NCBI GenBank assembly: GCA_900143635.1
Contig: FREY01000009.1
Span: 1-64,000 of the forward strand
Reading direction: 5' to 3'
Length of the DNA stretch: 64,000 nt
Source: Rhodobacteraceae bacterium Alg231-04
GTDB lineage: Bacteria; Pseudomonadota; Alphaproteobacteria; Rhodobacterales; Rhodobacteraceae
Each line of letters opens with the position of its first letter. The first letter of the stretch is position 1. A program made the translations under genes and the position numbers. The notes beneath the pieces were generated by a model. That model was not told where the DNA came from, made no database searches, and saw only the letters and a program-made list of their open reading frames with translations. This document shows positions 50,813 to 59,948 of the stretch, piece after piece.

Positions 50813-51553
50813 CTATTCTTCCTGTTCCGGCTGGCCACTGCCCGCCATGGTCTTTCTGATGGCATCCAGCGACATGCGCTGATGACCGGCTTTGTCGAAA
50901 TTTTCAGGCTCCAGCCAGATTTCCAGCGCCTGTTTGCAAATCGGCCAGTCCTGATCTGTGATCGCATACCAGGCGGTATCGCGGTTACGCCCTTTGTAAT
51001 GCGCGGCCTGCCGAAAGGTGCCCTCATAGGTGAACCCCAACCGCTGCGCCGCGCGTTGCGACGGGGCATTCAGCGCATCGCATTTCCATTCATAGCGGCG
51101 ATAGCCCAAATCAAAGGCTGCGCGCATCATAAGATACATCGCCTCGGTGGCCATTGCCGTGCGCTGCAAGCTGGACGACATCCAGATATGGCCGATCTCG
51201 ATACTGCCAGCCGCCGGATCGATCCGCAAAAAAGAGCAGACACCAACCGCCTGCCCACTGGCTTGGCAGAGGATCGCAAAAAACTGCGGGTCGGTTTGTG
51301 CGGCGGCCCCTTCCACCCAGCCCCTATAGGCCTCCAAACTGTCAAAAGGCCCGTATGGCAAATAGGTCCAGCTTGGATTGTCCGCAGCCATATCCGCTGG
51401 CGAAAACAGGTCCGCCGCATGGGTTTTAGCGTCCAGCCGTTCCAGCCTGACCCGTGCCCCTTGCAGATCGCGGAACGCCGGGGGCGGCGGCGCGACCCAA
51501 TCCTGCGGCAAAGGCTGGCCAATGGGCTGGCCGAATTCATTGGTTCTTGGCAC
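50813..51553 (-). CDS. RimJ/RimL-type GNAT acetyltransferase
   Basis: A 246-residue GNAT of the RimJ/RimL branch: VRLERLDAKTHAADLF near the N terminus, FLRIDPAAGSIEIGHIWMSS, then YEWKCDALNAPSQRAAQRLG and FTYEGTFRQAAHYKGRNRDT. Such enzymes acetylate protein N termini or small substrates. The start is GTG 51553, with AGGGGA six bases upstream; an upstream extension would overlap the divergent Hsp70 gene. First of a two-gene operon. Confidence 0.85.
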   Translation of the reverse strand: MPRTNEFGQPIGQPLPQDWVAPPPPAFRDLQGARVRLERLDAKTHAADLFSPADMAADNPSWTYLPYGPFDSLEAYRGWVEGAAAQTDPQFFAILCQASGQAVGVCSFLRIDPAAGSIEIGHIWMSSSLQRTAMATEAMYLMMRAAFDLGYRRYEWKCDALNAPSQRAAQRLGFTYEGTFRQAAHYKGRNRDTAWYAITDQDWPICKQALEIWLEPENFDKAGHQRMSLDAIRKTMAGSGQPEQEE

Positions 51554-51740
51554 CGTATTCCCCTGAAAAACTGCGGCCCGCCTCGACATCGGGCTGGGCC
51601 AGAATAGCGATGCTGATGTCTGAGAATAACTTCCACTTTTGATCTCTTCTTCCAGTCCAATTTCGACCCGGTGCCATGCGGGGTTGATCCGCATTGGCCG
51701 CAGCGTTAAACCCGCCGCTCCCCCAGCGCCGGAGACCGCC

Positions 51741-52991
51741 ATGCCTGCCCCCAATACTCTTGGAATTGACTTTGGAACTTCGAACTCAGCCGCTGGTATT
51801 GCCGTGGCAGGGCGGCCCTACCTGATCGATCTGGAGCCGGGGCAGAACACCCTGCCCACCGCCGTCTTCTTTGAGGATCAACCGCGCCGGATGCGGATCG
51901 GCAGCCATGCCACATCCGCGTTGATCGATGGCGAAGAAGGCCGGTTCATGCGGGCCCTGAAAAGTCTGCTGGGCACGCCTCTGCTGCACGAGAAACGCCG
52001 CCTGAACGGCGAGCTAATAGATTTCACCGGCATCACCGCCCGTTTCCTGCGCGAAGTCAAAACCCGCGCCGAAGCCGCCTGCCATCAGGAGTTCACCCAT
52101 GCCCTGTCGGGGCGGCCGGTCAAGTTTCACAGCAAGGACGAGACCCGCAACCAACAGGCAGAGGCAGATCTGCGCCAATGCTACATTGAGGCCGGGTTCA
52201 GCGATGTCCGCTTCATGTATGAACCCGAAGCTGCTGTTCATTCTGCGGTGCCCCAGCCCGGTCTGGGGCTCGTCGTGGATATTGGCGGCGGCACCTCCGA
52301 CTTTACCCTGTTCGAACAAGATCAGGACGGTGCCACCCGCGTCCTTGCCTCGCATGGTGTGCGTATCGGCGGAACTGACTTTGACCGGCTGCTCAGCATC
52401 GCCCATGTAATGCCGCTTCTGGGGCGCGGCAGCGAAATCCGCGACACATTTGGCGCCGGCACCCTGCCTGCCCCCGCCCGTATTTTCAATGAACTGGCCA
52501 CCTGGCAGATGATCCCGTTCCTCTATTCTGCCGACACCCGCCGCTCTGCCCGCGGGCTGCTTCAACAAGCGGTGGAGCCGGATAAACTGTCCCGGCTGGT
52601 GTCCGTTCTCGAAGATGAGCTGGGCCATGACCTCGCCTTTGCCTGCGAACGCGGCAAAATCAACGCCAACCGGCCGGACCACCCCGGCGCGCGCATTGAT
52701 CTGAAGATCGTTGAACCAGGACTTGGTGCCGCGCTGAGCCCCGATCTTCTGCAAAGCGCCATTGCGGATCCGGTTGCTGGCATCACCGCTTGCGCAGCAG
52801 AGACGCTGGCTCTGGCCGGGGTGCCAGCGGAGCGGATTTCCCGCGTTCTCCTTGTTGGCGGCTCTGCGCTGTTGACCCCGATACAGGCCTCGATTTCCGC
52901 CCTGTTGCCGACTGCGGACCTGCAATGCGAAAATGCCCTGACGGCTGTGGCAGCCGGTCTGGCACTTCAGGCAGAGACTGCATTCGCTTGA
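51741..52991 (+). CDS. YegD-like Hsp70-family protein
   Basis: A 416-residue protein limited to an Hsp70/actin-type ATPase domain. Phosphate 1 motif TLGIDFGTSNSAAGIA, phosphate 2 motif VVDIGGGTSDFTLFE, and adenosine motif RVLLVGGSALLTPIQ are all present. The peptide-binding domain of DnaK is missing, as in E. coli YegD. ATG 51741 has GGAG seven bases upstream. Role unknown; it may be a regulatory chaperone-like ATPase. Confidence 0.9.
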   Translation: MPAPNTLGIDFGTSNSAAGIAVAGRPYLIDLEPGQNTLPTAVFFEDQPRRMRIGSHATSALIDGEEGRFMRALKSLLGTPLLHEKRRLNGELIDFTGITARFLREVKTRAEAACHQEFTHALSGRPVKFHSKDETRNQQAEADLRQCYIEAGFSDVRFMYEPEAAVHSAVPQPGLGLVVDIGGGTSDFTLFEQDQDGATRVLASHGVRIGGTDFDRLLSIAHVMPLLGRGSEIRDTFGAGTLPAPARIFNELATWQMIPFLYSADTRRSARGLLQQAVEPDKLSRLVSVLEDELGHDLAFACERGKINANRPDHPGARIDLKIVEPGLGAALSPDLLQSAIADPVAGITACAAETLALAGVPAERISRVLLVGGSALLTPIQASISALLPTADLQCENALTAVAAGLALQAETAFA

Positions 52992-53320
52992 ACCGGATCG
53001 CGGCGAATCACCCACCGCGCCTGATTCCACTGCATAAAATCTGTCCGGTCAGGTGATCTGCGCACTCCGCTAGATCCGCAAGATGCAAGCCGGGACTTTG
53101 TCCAAAATGGGGCGCGAGCTGGAGTTTACCCTCTCGTCAAGCGCTGCGGGTCGCGGGCCGGAACGATCAGAGCCCCTTATTATCCTATTCCTGCAAGCGT
53201 CAGCGTGCGCCCCGAGGCAAAAGTGAAAATTCCGTTAAATTTTGGACAAAACACGCCCCATTTTCAACGTTTTCACGATCTAACTTTATTGTGAAAGCAA
53301 CCTGAATGGAGGAATGCATC
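52992..53320. other. Non-coding region rich in inverted repeats
   Basis: No gene is visible in this 330-base gap. It contains two eleven-base inverted repeats that share bases and so exclude each other (TTTGTCCAAAA at 53097 with TTTTGGACAAA at 53240; AAAATGGGGCG at 53104 with CGCCCCATTTT at 53254), plus a small TTTCAC/GTGAAA hairpin near 53271-53296 just before the next gene. Confidence 0.6.
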
Positions 53321-54196
53321 GTGACTATTCCAGAACGGTATCACGGTGGTCTTGTTTTTCTGAGCGACGCAAAAAACACGCTGTTAGAATGCAGCGAAAT
53401 AGCGCAGGAGACACTCGAAGATTATGGTCATGCGGTTGAGCATATCATACCAGAAGTCGGCTCAAAGACCCTGTTACATACAGCCAGTTACTCTGTTCAG
53501 CTCGCCCTGTCCCGTCCCGCAGATATATCGCCATGTTCGCAGCATGGGGTGCGATCTCAGGCCAATGAGAACAGGGGGCTGCGGTTGGAAATCACTCTGG
53601 AACCTAGCTTCCAGGCCTACAGCGAGGCCGAGACTTCAGAGCTTTTGATGGCTGTCATGTTGTTCCGCTGTCTGCAGGTTTTCCCAGCCATGGAGGTCGA
53701 GTGGATGGATACAGACACCAAGTTGACCCAGTCACAATTCACCAGCGCCTTTTCGGGCTTTGCCGCAGAACCCGTAGCCAAACCTGTGCGACCGCGGCGC
53801 CCCAATAGCAATCTGTTTGCGTCCATCGACGATACGGCCGCAGACCTGGACGCCCAGATGGATGCAGTTCTTGGCCGCCGCCGCAGCCGTGGCAGATCGG
53901 GGCTTGTTGCGCTCAGCGATCAGGAAATTCTGGCGCTTTCATACCGCACAGACCCGCATCCCGATGAGCTGACCGCGAAAGACCTGGATGGTCAGCCTTC
54001 CTCGCAACTGCGGTTGGCCACATGGGCAATGACCGGTGTGCTGGCGACAGTGTCGGCGCCGGTTGCCGCATCCCTGGCCGCGGTGAACCTGTTGCGCGGA
54101 GAGGATTTCCGCCTCAACACCCAGGTTCTATCGCTGTCGGCCTTTGTCGCCTTCATGCAAGGGTCCGGGGCGGCGTCAGCGATGTCGCTTTTCTAA
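53321..54196 (+). CDS. Uncharacterised protein with C-terminal hydrophobic segment
   Basis: A 291-residue protein of no family I recognise. The N-terminal ~150 residues look like an alpha/beta domain (HGGLVFLSDAKNTLLECSEI, LLMAVMLFRCLQVFPAMEVE). A linker (VAKPVRPRRPNSNLF) follows, then a charged helix and a hydrophobic stretch at ~230-260 (WAMTGVLATVSAPVAASLAAV) that may be a membrane hairpin. The GTG at 53321 has GGAGGA seven bases upstream; the ATG at 53306 lacks a ribosome site. A structured leader precedes it. Confidence 0.65.
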   Translation: MTIPERYHGGLVFLSDAKNTLLECSEIAQETLEDYGHAVEHIIPEVGSKTLLHTASYSVQLALSRPADISPCSQHGVRSQANENRGLRLEITLEPSFQAYSEAETSELLMAVMLFRCLQVFPAMEVEWMDTDTKLTQSQFTSAFSGFAAEPVAKPVRPRRPNSNLFASIDDTAADLDAQMDAVLGRRRSRGRSGLVALSDQEILALSYRTDPHPDELTAKDLDGQPSSQLRLATWAMTGVLATVSAPVAASLAAVNLLRGEDFRLNTQVLSLSAFVAFMQGSGAASAMSLF

Positions 54197-54233
54197 ACCG
54201 CACCCTTCCTTCCCCTGCCCCTTCCGGCAGGGG

Positions 54234-54971
54234 CTAGGACCAAAGCCGCATCACATCCGCGCGCGACAGCACATAGGTGTGGATGGCAAACACAACCGCT
54301 TTGGACTGTGGCAGCCGCAGAATGCTCTGATGTTCGCTGCGCAGGAAAGGCGCGCTTGCCGCGCCTTCCGGCGCCCGCCGCGCGTCTGTGCGCCGTGGCT
54401 GAAACAATGTCGCGTCGCGATACCAAAGGCTGTTGAACCGCCACAGCGGTCGGCCCGGCTGTACCCCGTCAAACAACCGCTGAACCCGCCGGGCAATGTC
54501 TTTCTGATACTCGGCAACCGGATCATGAATACCCAACAGCGATCGGCCCGCTTTTTCCGACAGCATCCAGCTGGCCGGAAAACAGACAACCGCGCCGGTC
54601 AGAACATGCTCTGCCGCTGATTTTTGCAGAAGGCAGAAATCCTGCTGGGTGATCCGCCCCAGCGTGCCCAGCGGATCTGCCATATCCACCCGAACAACCT
54701 CCCCATCGGCCCGTTGGACCTGCGAAGGCGCACCGCCCCAAAGATGGTTCAAAACAAGCTCCAGCAATTCACACGCCGCTGGCATGGCATCGGGTTCAAG
54801 ATATAAAACCTCCTCGCGCTGGTCGCGCAGCAACCGGTCTCTCTCTGCTATCTGCGCCAGTGCCGCGTCATCCGGTTTCAGCCAATCCTCCATCGCCAAG
54901 GGGGAAATCCCCGGCAACGCCGCTGGCTGGGTCGGATCATAGGGAATGCGGGTCTGAAGAATCTTCGTCAT
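54234..54971 (-). CDS. DUF3445 haem-dependent N-demethylase-like protein
   Basis: A 245-residue DUF3445 protein. The family includes the haem-containing subunit of dimethylamine monooxygenase and haem-dependent oxidative N-demethylases. Family-like blocks are LGRITQQDFCLLQKS, VLTGAVVCFPASWMLSEKAG, RSLLGIHDPVAEY, LWRFNSLWY and LRSEHQSILRLPQSKAVVF. Haem ligand not identified by eye. No other monooxygenase subunit genes are adjacent. It is divergent from dddP across 161 bases, which may imply shared control or just adjacency. Confidence 0.82.
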   Translation of the reverse strand: MTKILQTRIPYDPTQPAALPGISPLAMEDWLKPDDAALAQIAERDRLLRDQREEVLYLEPDAMPAACELLELVLNHLWGGAPSQVQRADGEVVRVDMADPLGTLGRITQQDFCLLQKSAAEHVLTGAVVCFPASWMLSEKAGRSLLGIHDPVAEYQKDIARRVQRLFDGVQPGRPLWRFNSLWYRDATLFQPRRTDARRAPEGAASAPFLRSEHQSILRLPQSKAVVFAIHTYVLSRADVMRLWS

Positions 54972-55132
54972 CCGCAAGGTTTAGACGATAGGCCCCGCTC
55001 CTGCCCAGTTGCGAATCCCCTGGTGGGGTCCGCAAGTCACCGGAAACGACATTTTCCCCCGTCGCAAATCTGTAAGACCGGCCAGTCCGCGCGCCCTTAG
55101 GTTTTTCAAAAACCAACCTCAGTCAGGTCACC

Positions 55133-56476
55133 ATGAACGAACATTACCGTGAGAACCGCAAAATCGACCCCTCCAAAGGCGCACGGCTGGGGGACGGCAG
55201 TCCCAATGATAACGACCGGATCGAAATCGGCCCCACGCAGCTCGCATTTGACGAATGGGCCACAGCCGGGCTGGCGCTGCCAAATCTGGACCGGATGCGG
55301 GAATATCGCTGGAAGCGCCTGACCCGCGCGATTGGCGACCGCGGCTATGGTGGCCTGTTGATGTTCGACCCGCTCAACATCCGCTACGCCACCGACAGCA
55401 CTAACATGCAGCTGTGGAACACCCATAACCCGTTTCGCGCCGTGCTACTCTGTGCGGACGGCTATATGGTGATCTGGGATTACAAGAACTCACCCTTCCT
55501 CTCCACCTTCAACCCGCTGGTCAAAGAGCAACGCTCAGGTGCCGATCTCTTCTATTTCGACCGCGGCGACAAAGTGGACGTGGCCGCTGATCTCTTCGCC
55601 AACGAAGTGCGCCTGCTGATGTCCGAACACGCAGGTGACAACAAGCGTCTGGCGGTCGACAAGGTGATGCTGCATGGGCTGCGCGCATTGGAGGCACAGG
55701 GTTTCGAGGTAATGGAAGGTGAAGAAGTCACTGAAAAATCTCGGTCAATCAAAGGCGTAGATGAGGTTCTGGCCATGCGCTGTGCTAATCACGCCTGCGA
55801 GACTGCCGTCGCCGAGATGGAAAAGTTCGCCCGCGCCAATGTCGGCAATGGCAAAACCTCCGAAGATGACATCTGGGCCGTGCTGCACGCCGAGAACATC
55901 CGTCGCGGCGGTGAGTGGATCGAAACCCGGCTTCTCGCCTCCGGCCAGCGCACCAATCCGTGGTTCCAGGAATGCGGGCCCCGGATCACTCAGCAAAATG
56001 AGATCATCTCATTTGACACCGATCTCATCGGCTCCTACGGCATCTGCATCGACATTTCGCGCAGCTGGTGGATCGGCGACCAGAAACCACCCGCCGACAT
56101 GATCTATGCGATGCGCCACGCGCATGAACATATCATGACCAATATGGAGATGCTCAGACCCGGCGTCACCATCCCGGAGCTGACCGCCAATGCTCATGTT
56201 CTGGATGACAGGTATCAGGCGCAGAAATACGGCTGCCTGATGCATGGTGTGGGCCTGTGTGATGAATGGCCGCTGGTGGCCTATCCCGATCAGGCGGTGC
56301 CCGGCGCCTTTGACTACCCGCTGGAGCCGGGCATGGTGCTCTGCGTCGAGGCGTGCGTCGGCGAGGTTGGCGGTGATTTCTCCATCAAGCTGGAAGATCA
56401 GGTGCTGATCACCGAAGACGGCTATGAGAACCTGACCACCTATCCGTTTGATGCGGCTTTGATGGGCGAAGACTGA
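55133..56476 (+). CDS. dddP: DMSP lyase DddP
   Basis: A 447-residue enzyme of the M24 peptidase fold that cleaves dimethylsulfoniopropionate to DMS and acrylate. N terminus RKIDPSKGARLGDGSPNDND is characteristic. The metal ligands of structurally studied DddP appear in order: SFDTDLIGSYG (two Asp), CIDIS, the His in MHGVGLCDEWP, Glu in CVEACVGEVGG, and Glu in KLEDQVLITEDG. It is a marker of the marine roseobacter lifestyle. Iron in the site is known from homologues. Confidence 0.95.
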   Translation: MNEHYRENRKIDPSKGARLGDGSPNDNDRIEIGPTQLAFDEWATAGLALPNLDRMREYRWKRLTRAIGDRGYGGLLMFDPLNIRYATDSTNMQLWNTHNPFRAVLLCADGYMVIWDYKNSPFLSTFNPLVKEQRSGADLFYFDRGDKVDVAADLFANEVRLLMSEHAGDNKRLAVDKVMLHGLRALEAQGFEVMEGEEVTEKSRSIKGVDEVLAMRCANHACETAVAEMEKFARANVGNGKTSEDDIWAVLHAENIRRGGEWIETRLLASGQRTNPWFQECGPRITQQNEIISFDTDLIGSYGICIDISRSWWIGDQKPPADMIYAMRHAHEHIMTNMEMLRPGVTIPELTANAHVLDDRYQAQKYGCLMHGVGLCDEWPLVAYPDQAVPGAFDYPLEPGMVLCVEACVGEVGGDFSIKLEDQVLITEDGYENLTTYPFDAALMGED

Positions 56477-56550
56477 CGCCGCGAACCGGCCGTTCCCTCC
56501 GAGAGGAGGGAACGGGTAGACCTGTGGCGCCGACAGGCGCCTCCGCGATC

Positions 56551-57546
56551 CTAGGCCATGAAATCCGCCGACAGCAGCAGACGGGCTTCCGCCGGTTTCG
56601 CAGCCGGATGACACAGGGGACCAAAACTCGACAGATCGGCAGCCAGTTCAGGGAAAATCGCGCAGATTTCATCTCTGGCTTTGCCATCCAAAGCGCCCGC
56701 CGCCATTTCTGCGGGCATCAGCGTTTCACATTCCAGCCCTTCGGCGAACACCGTGTGGTGCCCCTCCAGCAAGATGTGGAAATACTCCACACCCTCGCAG
56801 TCAGACTCCTGCCGGATACTGTTGTCATTGACAAGTGACACGGCCGGAACAAAGACCGCTGGCTCACCAAACAGCATCTCGGCGCGCCAGTCGCGCAACA
56901 ACACCCTATGCTGCGGCGACAACAGCAAATCACGGTTTGGCGCTTCGCGACCCATCGCATCCCGCTTCAGACGTATCGGCTTCAGCTCTGGTCGGCGGTC
57001 CAGCTCGGCCCTGGCCAGCTTGCGACTGCCGACCCAACGCACCGGCCGGTGCAGCCCATCACCGCAGACCACCATATCCCCCTCGCTCAGCGTTTCCACC
57101 GGACGCTCTCCGTGTGGTGTCAGTATACGGCTGTTGCGTGCGAAACAGACCACGATTGACACAAAGGTTGGATCGTGAAGCGAGGCGGTGTCGATGGCGA
57201 AGAGATGCGCGTTTCCGTCTGTTCCCCAATAGGTAAACAAATGCACAGACCCGCTGATGGTGTGTGCGGCGAACCCCGAGATGACAAATTTGTCGTCGCT
57301 ATCCATGCTGTCGACAAAGATGGAGAAATCATCATCAAACCCGGACAAGTCAATGTGGAATTCGTCCTGTCCAACGTCCGGATCATCATCTTCGCCCCAG
57401 TGATCGAACGTATAGGGCCCCGAAAGTGCGCCGCCATCCACGACCGTAACAATATGAGAATCTGACTCTTGCCCGGTGTAGTAATCGTCGCCCGAAACAT
57501 CATCTTCATCCCCAAGAAGGCTGACGGTAATATGCTCTACTGCCAT
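56551..57546 (-). CDS. Hint-domain protein with acidic N-terminal domain
   Basis: A 331-residue protein. The first ~130 residues are very acidic (GDEDDVSGDDYYTGQESDS) with FDHWGEDDDPDVGQDEFHID, suggesting a calcium-binding or secreted domain. A Hint domain begins at CFARNSRILTPHGERPVETL with the first Cys kept, and continues DLLLSPQHRVLLRDWRAEML and YFHILLEGHHTVFAEGLE. No terminal Asn-Cys splice junction is seen, so cleavage rather than splicing is possible. The start overlaps the end of an APH-like kinase gene by ten bases. Confidence 0.82.
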   Translation of the reverse strand: MAVEHITVSLLGDEDDVSGDDYYTGQESDSHIVTVVDGGALSGPYTFDHWGEDDDPDVGQDEFHIDLSGFDDDFSIFVDSMDSDDKFVISGFAAHTISGSVHLFTYWGTDGNAHLFAIDTASLHDPTFVSIVVCFARNSRILTPHGERPVETLSEGDMVVCGDGLHRPVRWVGSRKLARAELDRRPELKPIRLKRDAMGREAPNRDLLLSPQHRVLLRDWRAEMLFGEPAVFVPAVSLVNDNSIRQESDCEGVEYFHILLEGHHTVFAEGLECETLMPAEMAAGALDGKARDEICAIFPELAADLSSFGPLCHPAAKPAEARLLLSADFMA

Positions 57547-58400
57547 GGGTGGCTCTCCGTCTTATGGGCTGCCTTGATTGCCTGTGCGCAGAACAATATG
57601 CGGGCCACAGTGCTGATTTCATCCACCCGCAGGACACCTCGGTGGGAAAGATCAAAGCCGCGTTCCAATGCTTTTTGCACCTTTGGCGCCTGATCTGGGA
57701 ACCGTTGCAGCAGTGACCAATGCGCCCGCATGTATTCCCAGCCACGCGGCTTGAAACGCGACCGTTCAAAATCACATCCCAGCAAACGGCCATCCGGCCC
57801 CTCGAGAAAATTATGCATGGCACTGTCATCGCGCGATAGAACTTCGCCGCACAAAGGCACCGCAGTCAGCCGTTCCTTTGCGCCGGGGATATTCTTCAGC
57901 GAGGCCTCCAGCCCCAATTGCACACAGTAACTGTACCAATCGCCCTGCAGCGCGCGCGACGGCGCCAGGGCGTCATAGCGGGCAATCCAGGCCCCGATCC
58001 GGCGGGCCGTGCCCTCCGGGTTTACCGCCGGTAAAAACTCCTGCCCGTGCCATTCGGTGATGACAAAGCGAAGTTCATCAGAAAAACAGATCATGTCGGG
58101 AACCAAATCCCGGCCCGCCAGAGACAGTAAGGCCGCCTTTTCACGCTTATAGCTGTCAGCGGCATCTGGCCCGTCAAAGACCTTCAAAAACCCGTCTTCC
58201 CCCAGCGCAGAGATTTTCAAGCCCAGCGTATTCCTGCTATCCTTGACCAGGGAAATATCCAGCTCACCACCCTTCGGCGAAACACCGGTCAGGCCTTCGG
58301 CCAACTGCAGGTAAGCACCTGAAAAAATCGCCTCTAGACGCTCTTGCCAGGTCAGATCTGGAGCAACGGTCTGTTCTCTGTCTTGCATGTGGTCAAGCAT
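57537..58400 (-). CDS. APH-like kinase-fold protein
   Basis: A 287-residue protein of the aminoglycoside phosphotransferase/choline kinase fold. An ATP-site lysine is plausible in DGFLKVFDGPD. The catalytic loop reads LSRDDSAMHNFLEG where HxDxxxxN is usual (DDSAMHN: Asp and Asn kept, first His lost), followed by the metal-binding Asp in LLGCDFERS. Substrate unknown. It is cotranscribed with the downstream Hint protein through a ten-base overlap. Confidence 0.72.
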   Translation of the reverse strand: MLDHMQDREQTVAPDLTWQERLEAIFSGAYLQLAEGLTGVSPKGGELDISLVKDSRNTLGLKISALGEDGFLKVFDGPDAADSYKREKAALLSLAGRDLVPDMICFSDELRFVITEWHGQEFLPAVNPEGTARRIGAWIARYDALAPSRALQGDWYSYCVQLGLEASLKNIPGAKERLTAVPLCGEVLSRDDSAMHNFLEGPDGRLLGCDFERSRFKPRGWEYMRAHWSLLQRFPDQAPKVQKALERGFDLSHRGVLRVDEISTVARILFCAQAIKAAHKTESHPWQ

Positions 58401-58718
58401 TCATAGTCAGTCAATTTATTTCACGCAGAGCCCCCGCAGAGACGTCCAAAAAAGGCGAATTCAGGTTCACTAACACCAAGCAATAGAAGGTGATCGATAA
58501 AGGGGCGTTAAAGCTAAAATTGTTCCAGTTCTGTCGAACGACAACTGTTGGCAATTGTCTGGACAAAAGGGTCCGTTTCGCAAAACCCCGCGATGTGACG
58601 CGGCTGTCGCCCGAATGATGCCCCCGGTTCACCTTCCCGTGACAGTCAGGGCCGCCGTCTTGCTGCCGGTCGCTGACACACCCACAGTAAGACAGGTAGA
58701 CACAAAGGGGATCGCGCC
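58401..58718. other. Divergent intergenic region, no gene
   Basis: This 318-base gap separates the divergent kinase and hydrolase-OsmC genes and should hold both promoters. A short palindrome TTGTCTGGACAA is present near 58555-58566. No coding potential was seen. Confidence 0.45.
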
Positions 58719-59948
58719 TTGCCCACAGAACCTGTTTCATTTTCTGGCCATGCCGGCGACCAGCTGGCGGCACGGCTGATCTTGCCGAATGGGCCGATAC
58801 TGGCAACGGCACTGTTTGCCCATTGTTTCACCTGTTCCAAGGATATACCGGCAGCACGCCGGATCGCGGCCCGGCTGGCGGCGATGGGGTTTGCGGTACT
58901 GCGCTTCGACTTCACCGGGCTCGGCCATTCGCAGGGCGAGTTTTCCAACACCTCCTTCACCTCGAATGTTGAGGATCTGATCGCCGCCGCGCAATTCCTT
59001 GCCGGGCGCGGCATGGCCCCCGACCTGCTGATCGGCCACTCTTTGGGCGGCGCCGCCGTGTTGCGGGCCCGTGCGGGCATTCCTTCCGTAAAAGGCGTGG
59101 TGACGCTGGGGGCGCCGTTTGATCCGGCCCATGTGGCGCATCACTTTGAAGATTACATCGCCGAAATCCGCGAAAAAGGCTCTGCCGAGGTTTCACTGGG
59201 CGGGCGGCCCTTCCGAATTGGCCGGCAATTCGTCGAAGACATCTCTGCCGAAAACCTGGCGCCAGCCATTGCCGACCTGCGCGCCGCGCTTTTGATCCTG
59301 CACGCGCCCATGGATGACACCGTCGCCATTGAAAACGCAGCCCGCATCTTTACCTCTGCCAAACATCCCAAAAGCTTTGTCACCCTTGATAATGCGGACC
59401 ATCTGATCACCCGCGCGGCGGATGCCGAATACGCCGCCGAGGTCATTGCGGCCTGGGCCAGCCGTTATGTGCAGTTCACCCAGCCCGCCCCGCCCCCCGG
59501 CGCGCCCGAGGGCATTCTGCGGGTGAGCGAAGCCGACCCGAACGGATTTTTGCAGGATGTGCAATCCGGCCCGTCCCATCACACTTTCGCCGATGAGCCA
59601 TTGGCTTATGGCGGCACCAACCGGGGCATGTCGCCCTATGGGTTCATCGCTGCTGGGCTGGGCGCCTGCACCTCGATGACGATCCGCATGTATGCTCGCC
59701 GCAAAGCCCTGCCCCTCGACGGGATCAGCGTCGATGTGAGCCACAACAAGGTCCACGCGCAGGATGCAGCCACCGGCAACCCGTCACGGATCGACGAATT
59801 CACCCGCGTCATTCACCTGCGCGGCGATCTGACCGGTGAACAGGCCGCCAAACTGCTGGAGATCGCGGATAAATGTCCGGTGCACCGTACTCTTGAACAA
59901 GGGGCGCGCGTTGTTACCCGGATCGAACGGGAAAGCCGCGACGATTAG
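58719..59948 (+). CDS. Alpha/beta hydrolase fused to OsmC domain
   Basis: A 409-residue fusion. Residues ~1-250 are an alpha/beta hydrolase with nucleophile elbow IGHSLGGAAVL, Asp in APMDDTV and His in NADHLIT. Residues ~270-405 are an OsmC-like thiol peroxidase domain with reactive Cys in GLGACTSMTIRMYA and DKCPVHRTLE. The start is TTG 58719 with AGGGGA upstream. Such fusions are widespread in proteobacteria and probably couple ester hydrolysis with organic hydroperoxide reduction. Confidence 0.92.
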   Translation: MPTEPVSFSGHAGDQLAARLILPNGPILATALFAHCFTCSKDIPAARRIAARLAAMGFAVLRFDFTGLGHSQGEFSNTSFTSNVEDLIAAAQFLAGRGMAPDLLIGHSLGGAAVLRARAGIPSVKGVVTLGAPFDPAHVAHHFEDYIAEIREKGSAEVSLGGRPFRIGRQFVEDISAENLAPAIADLRAALLILHAPMDDTVAIENAARIFTSAKHPKSFVTLDNADHLITRAADAEYAAEVIAAWASRYVQFTQPAPPPGAPEGILRVSEADPNGFLQDVQSGPSHHTFADEPLAYGGTNRGMSPYGFIAAGLGACTSMTIRMYARRKALPLDGISVDVSHNKVHAQDAATGNPSRIDEFTRVIHLRGDLTGEQAAKLLEIADKCPVHRTLEQGARVVTRIERESRDD

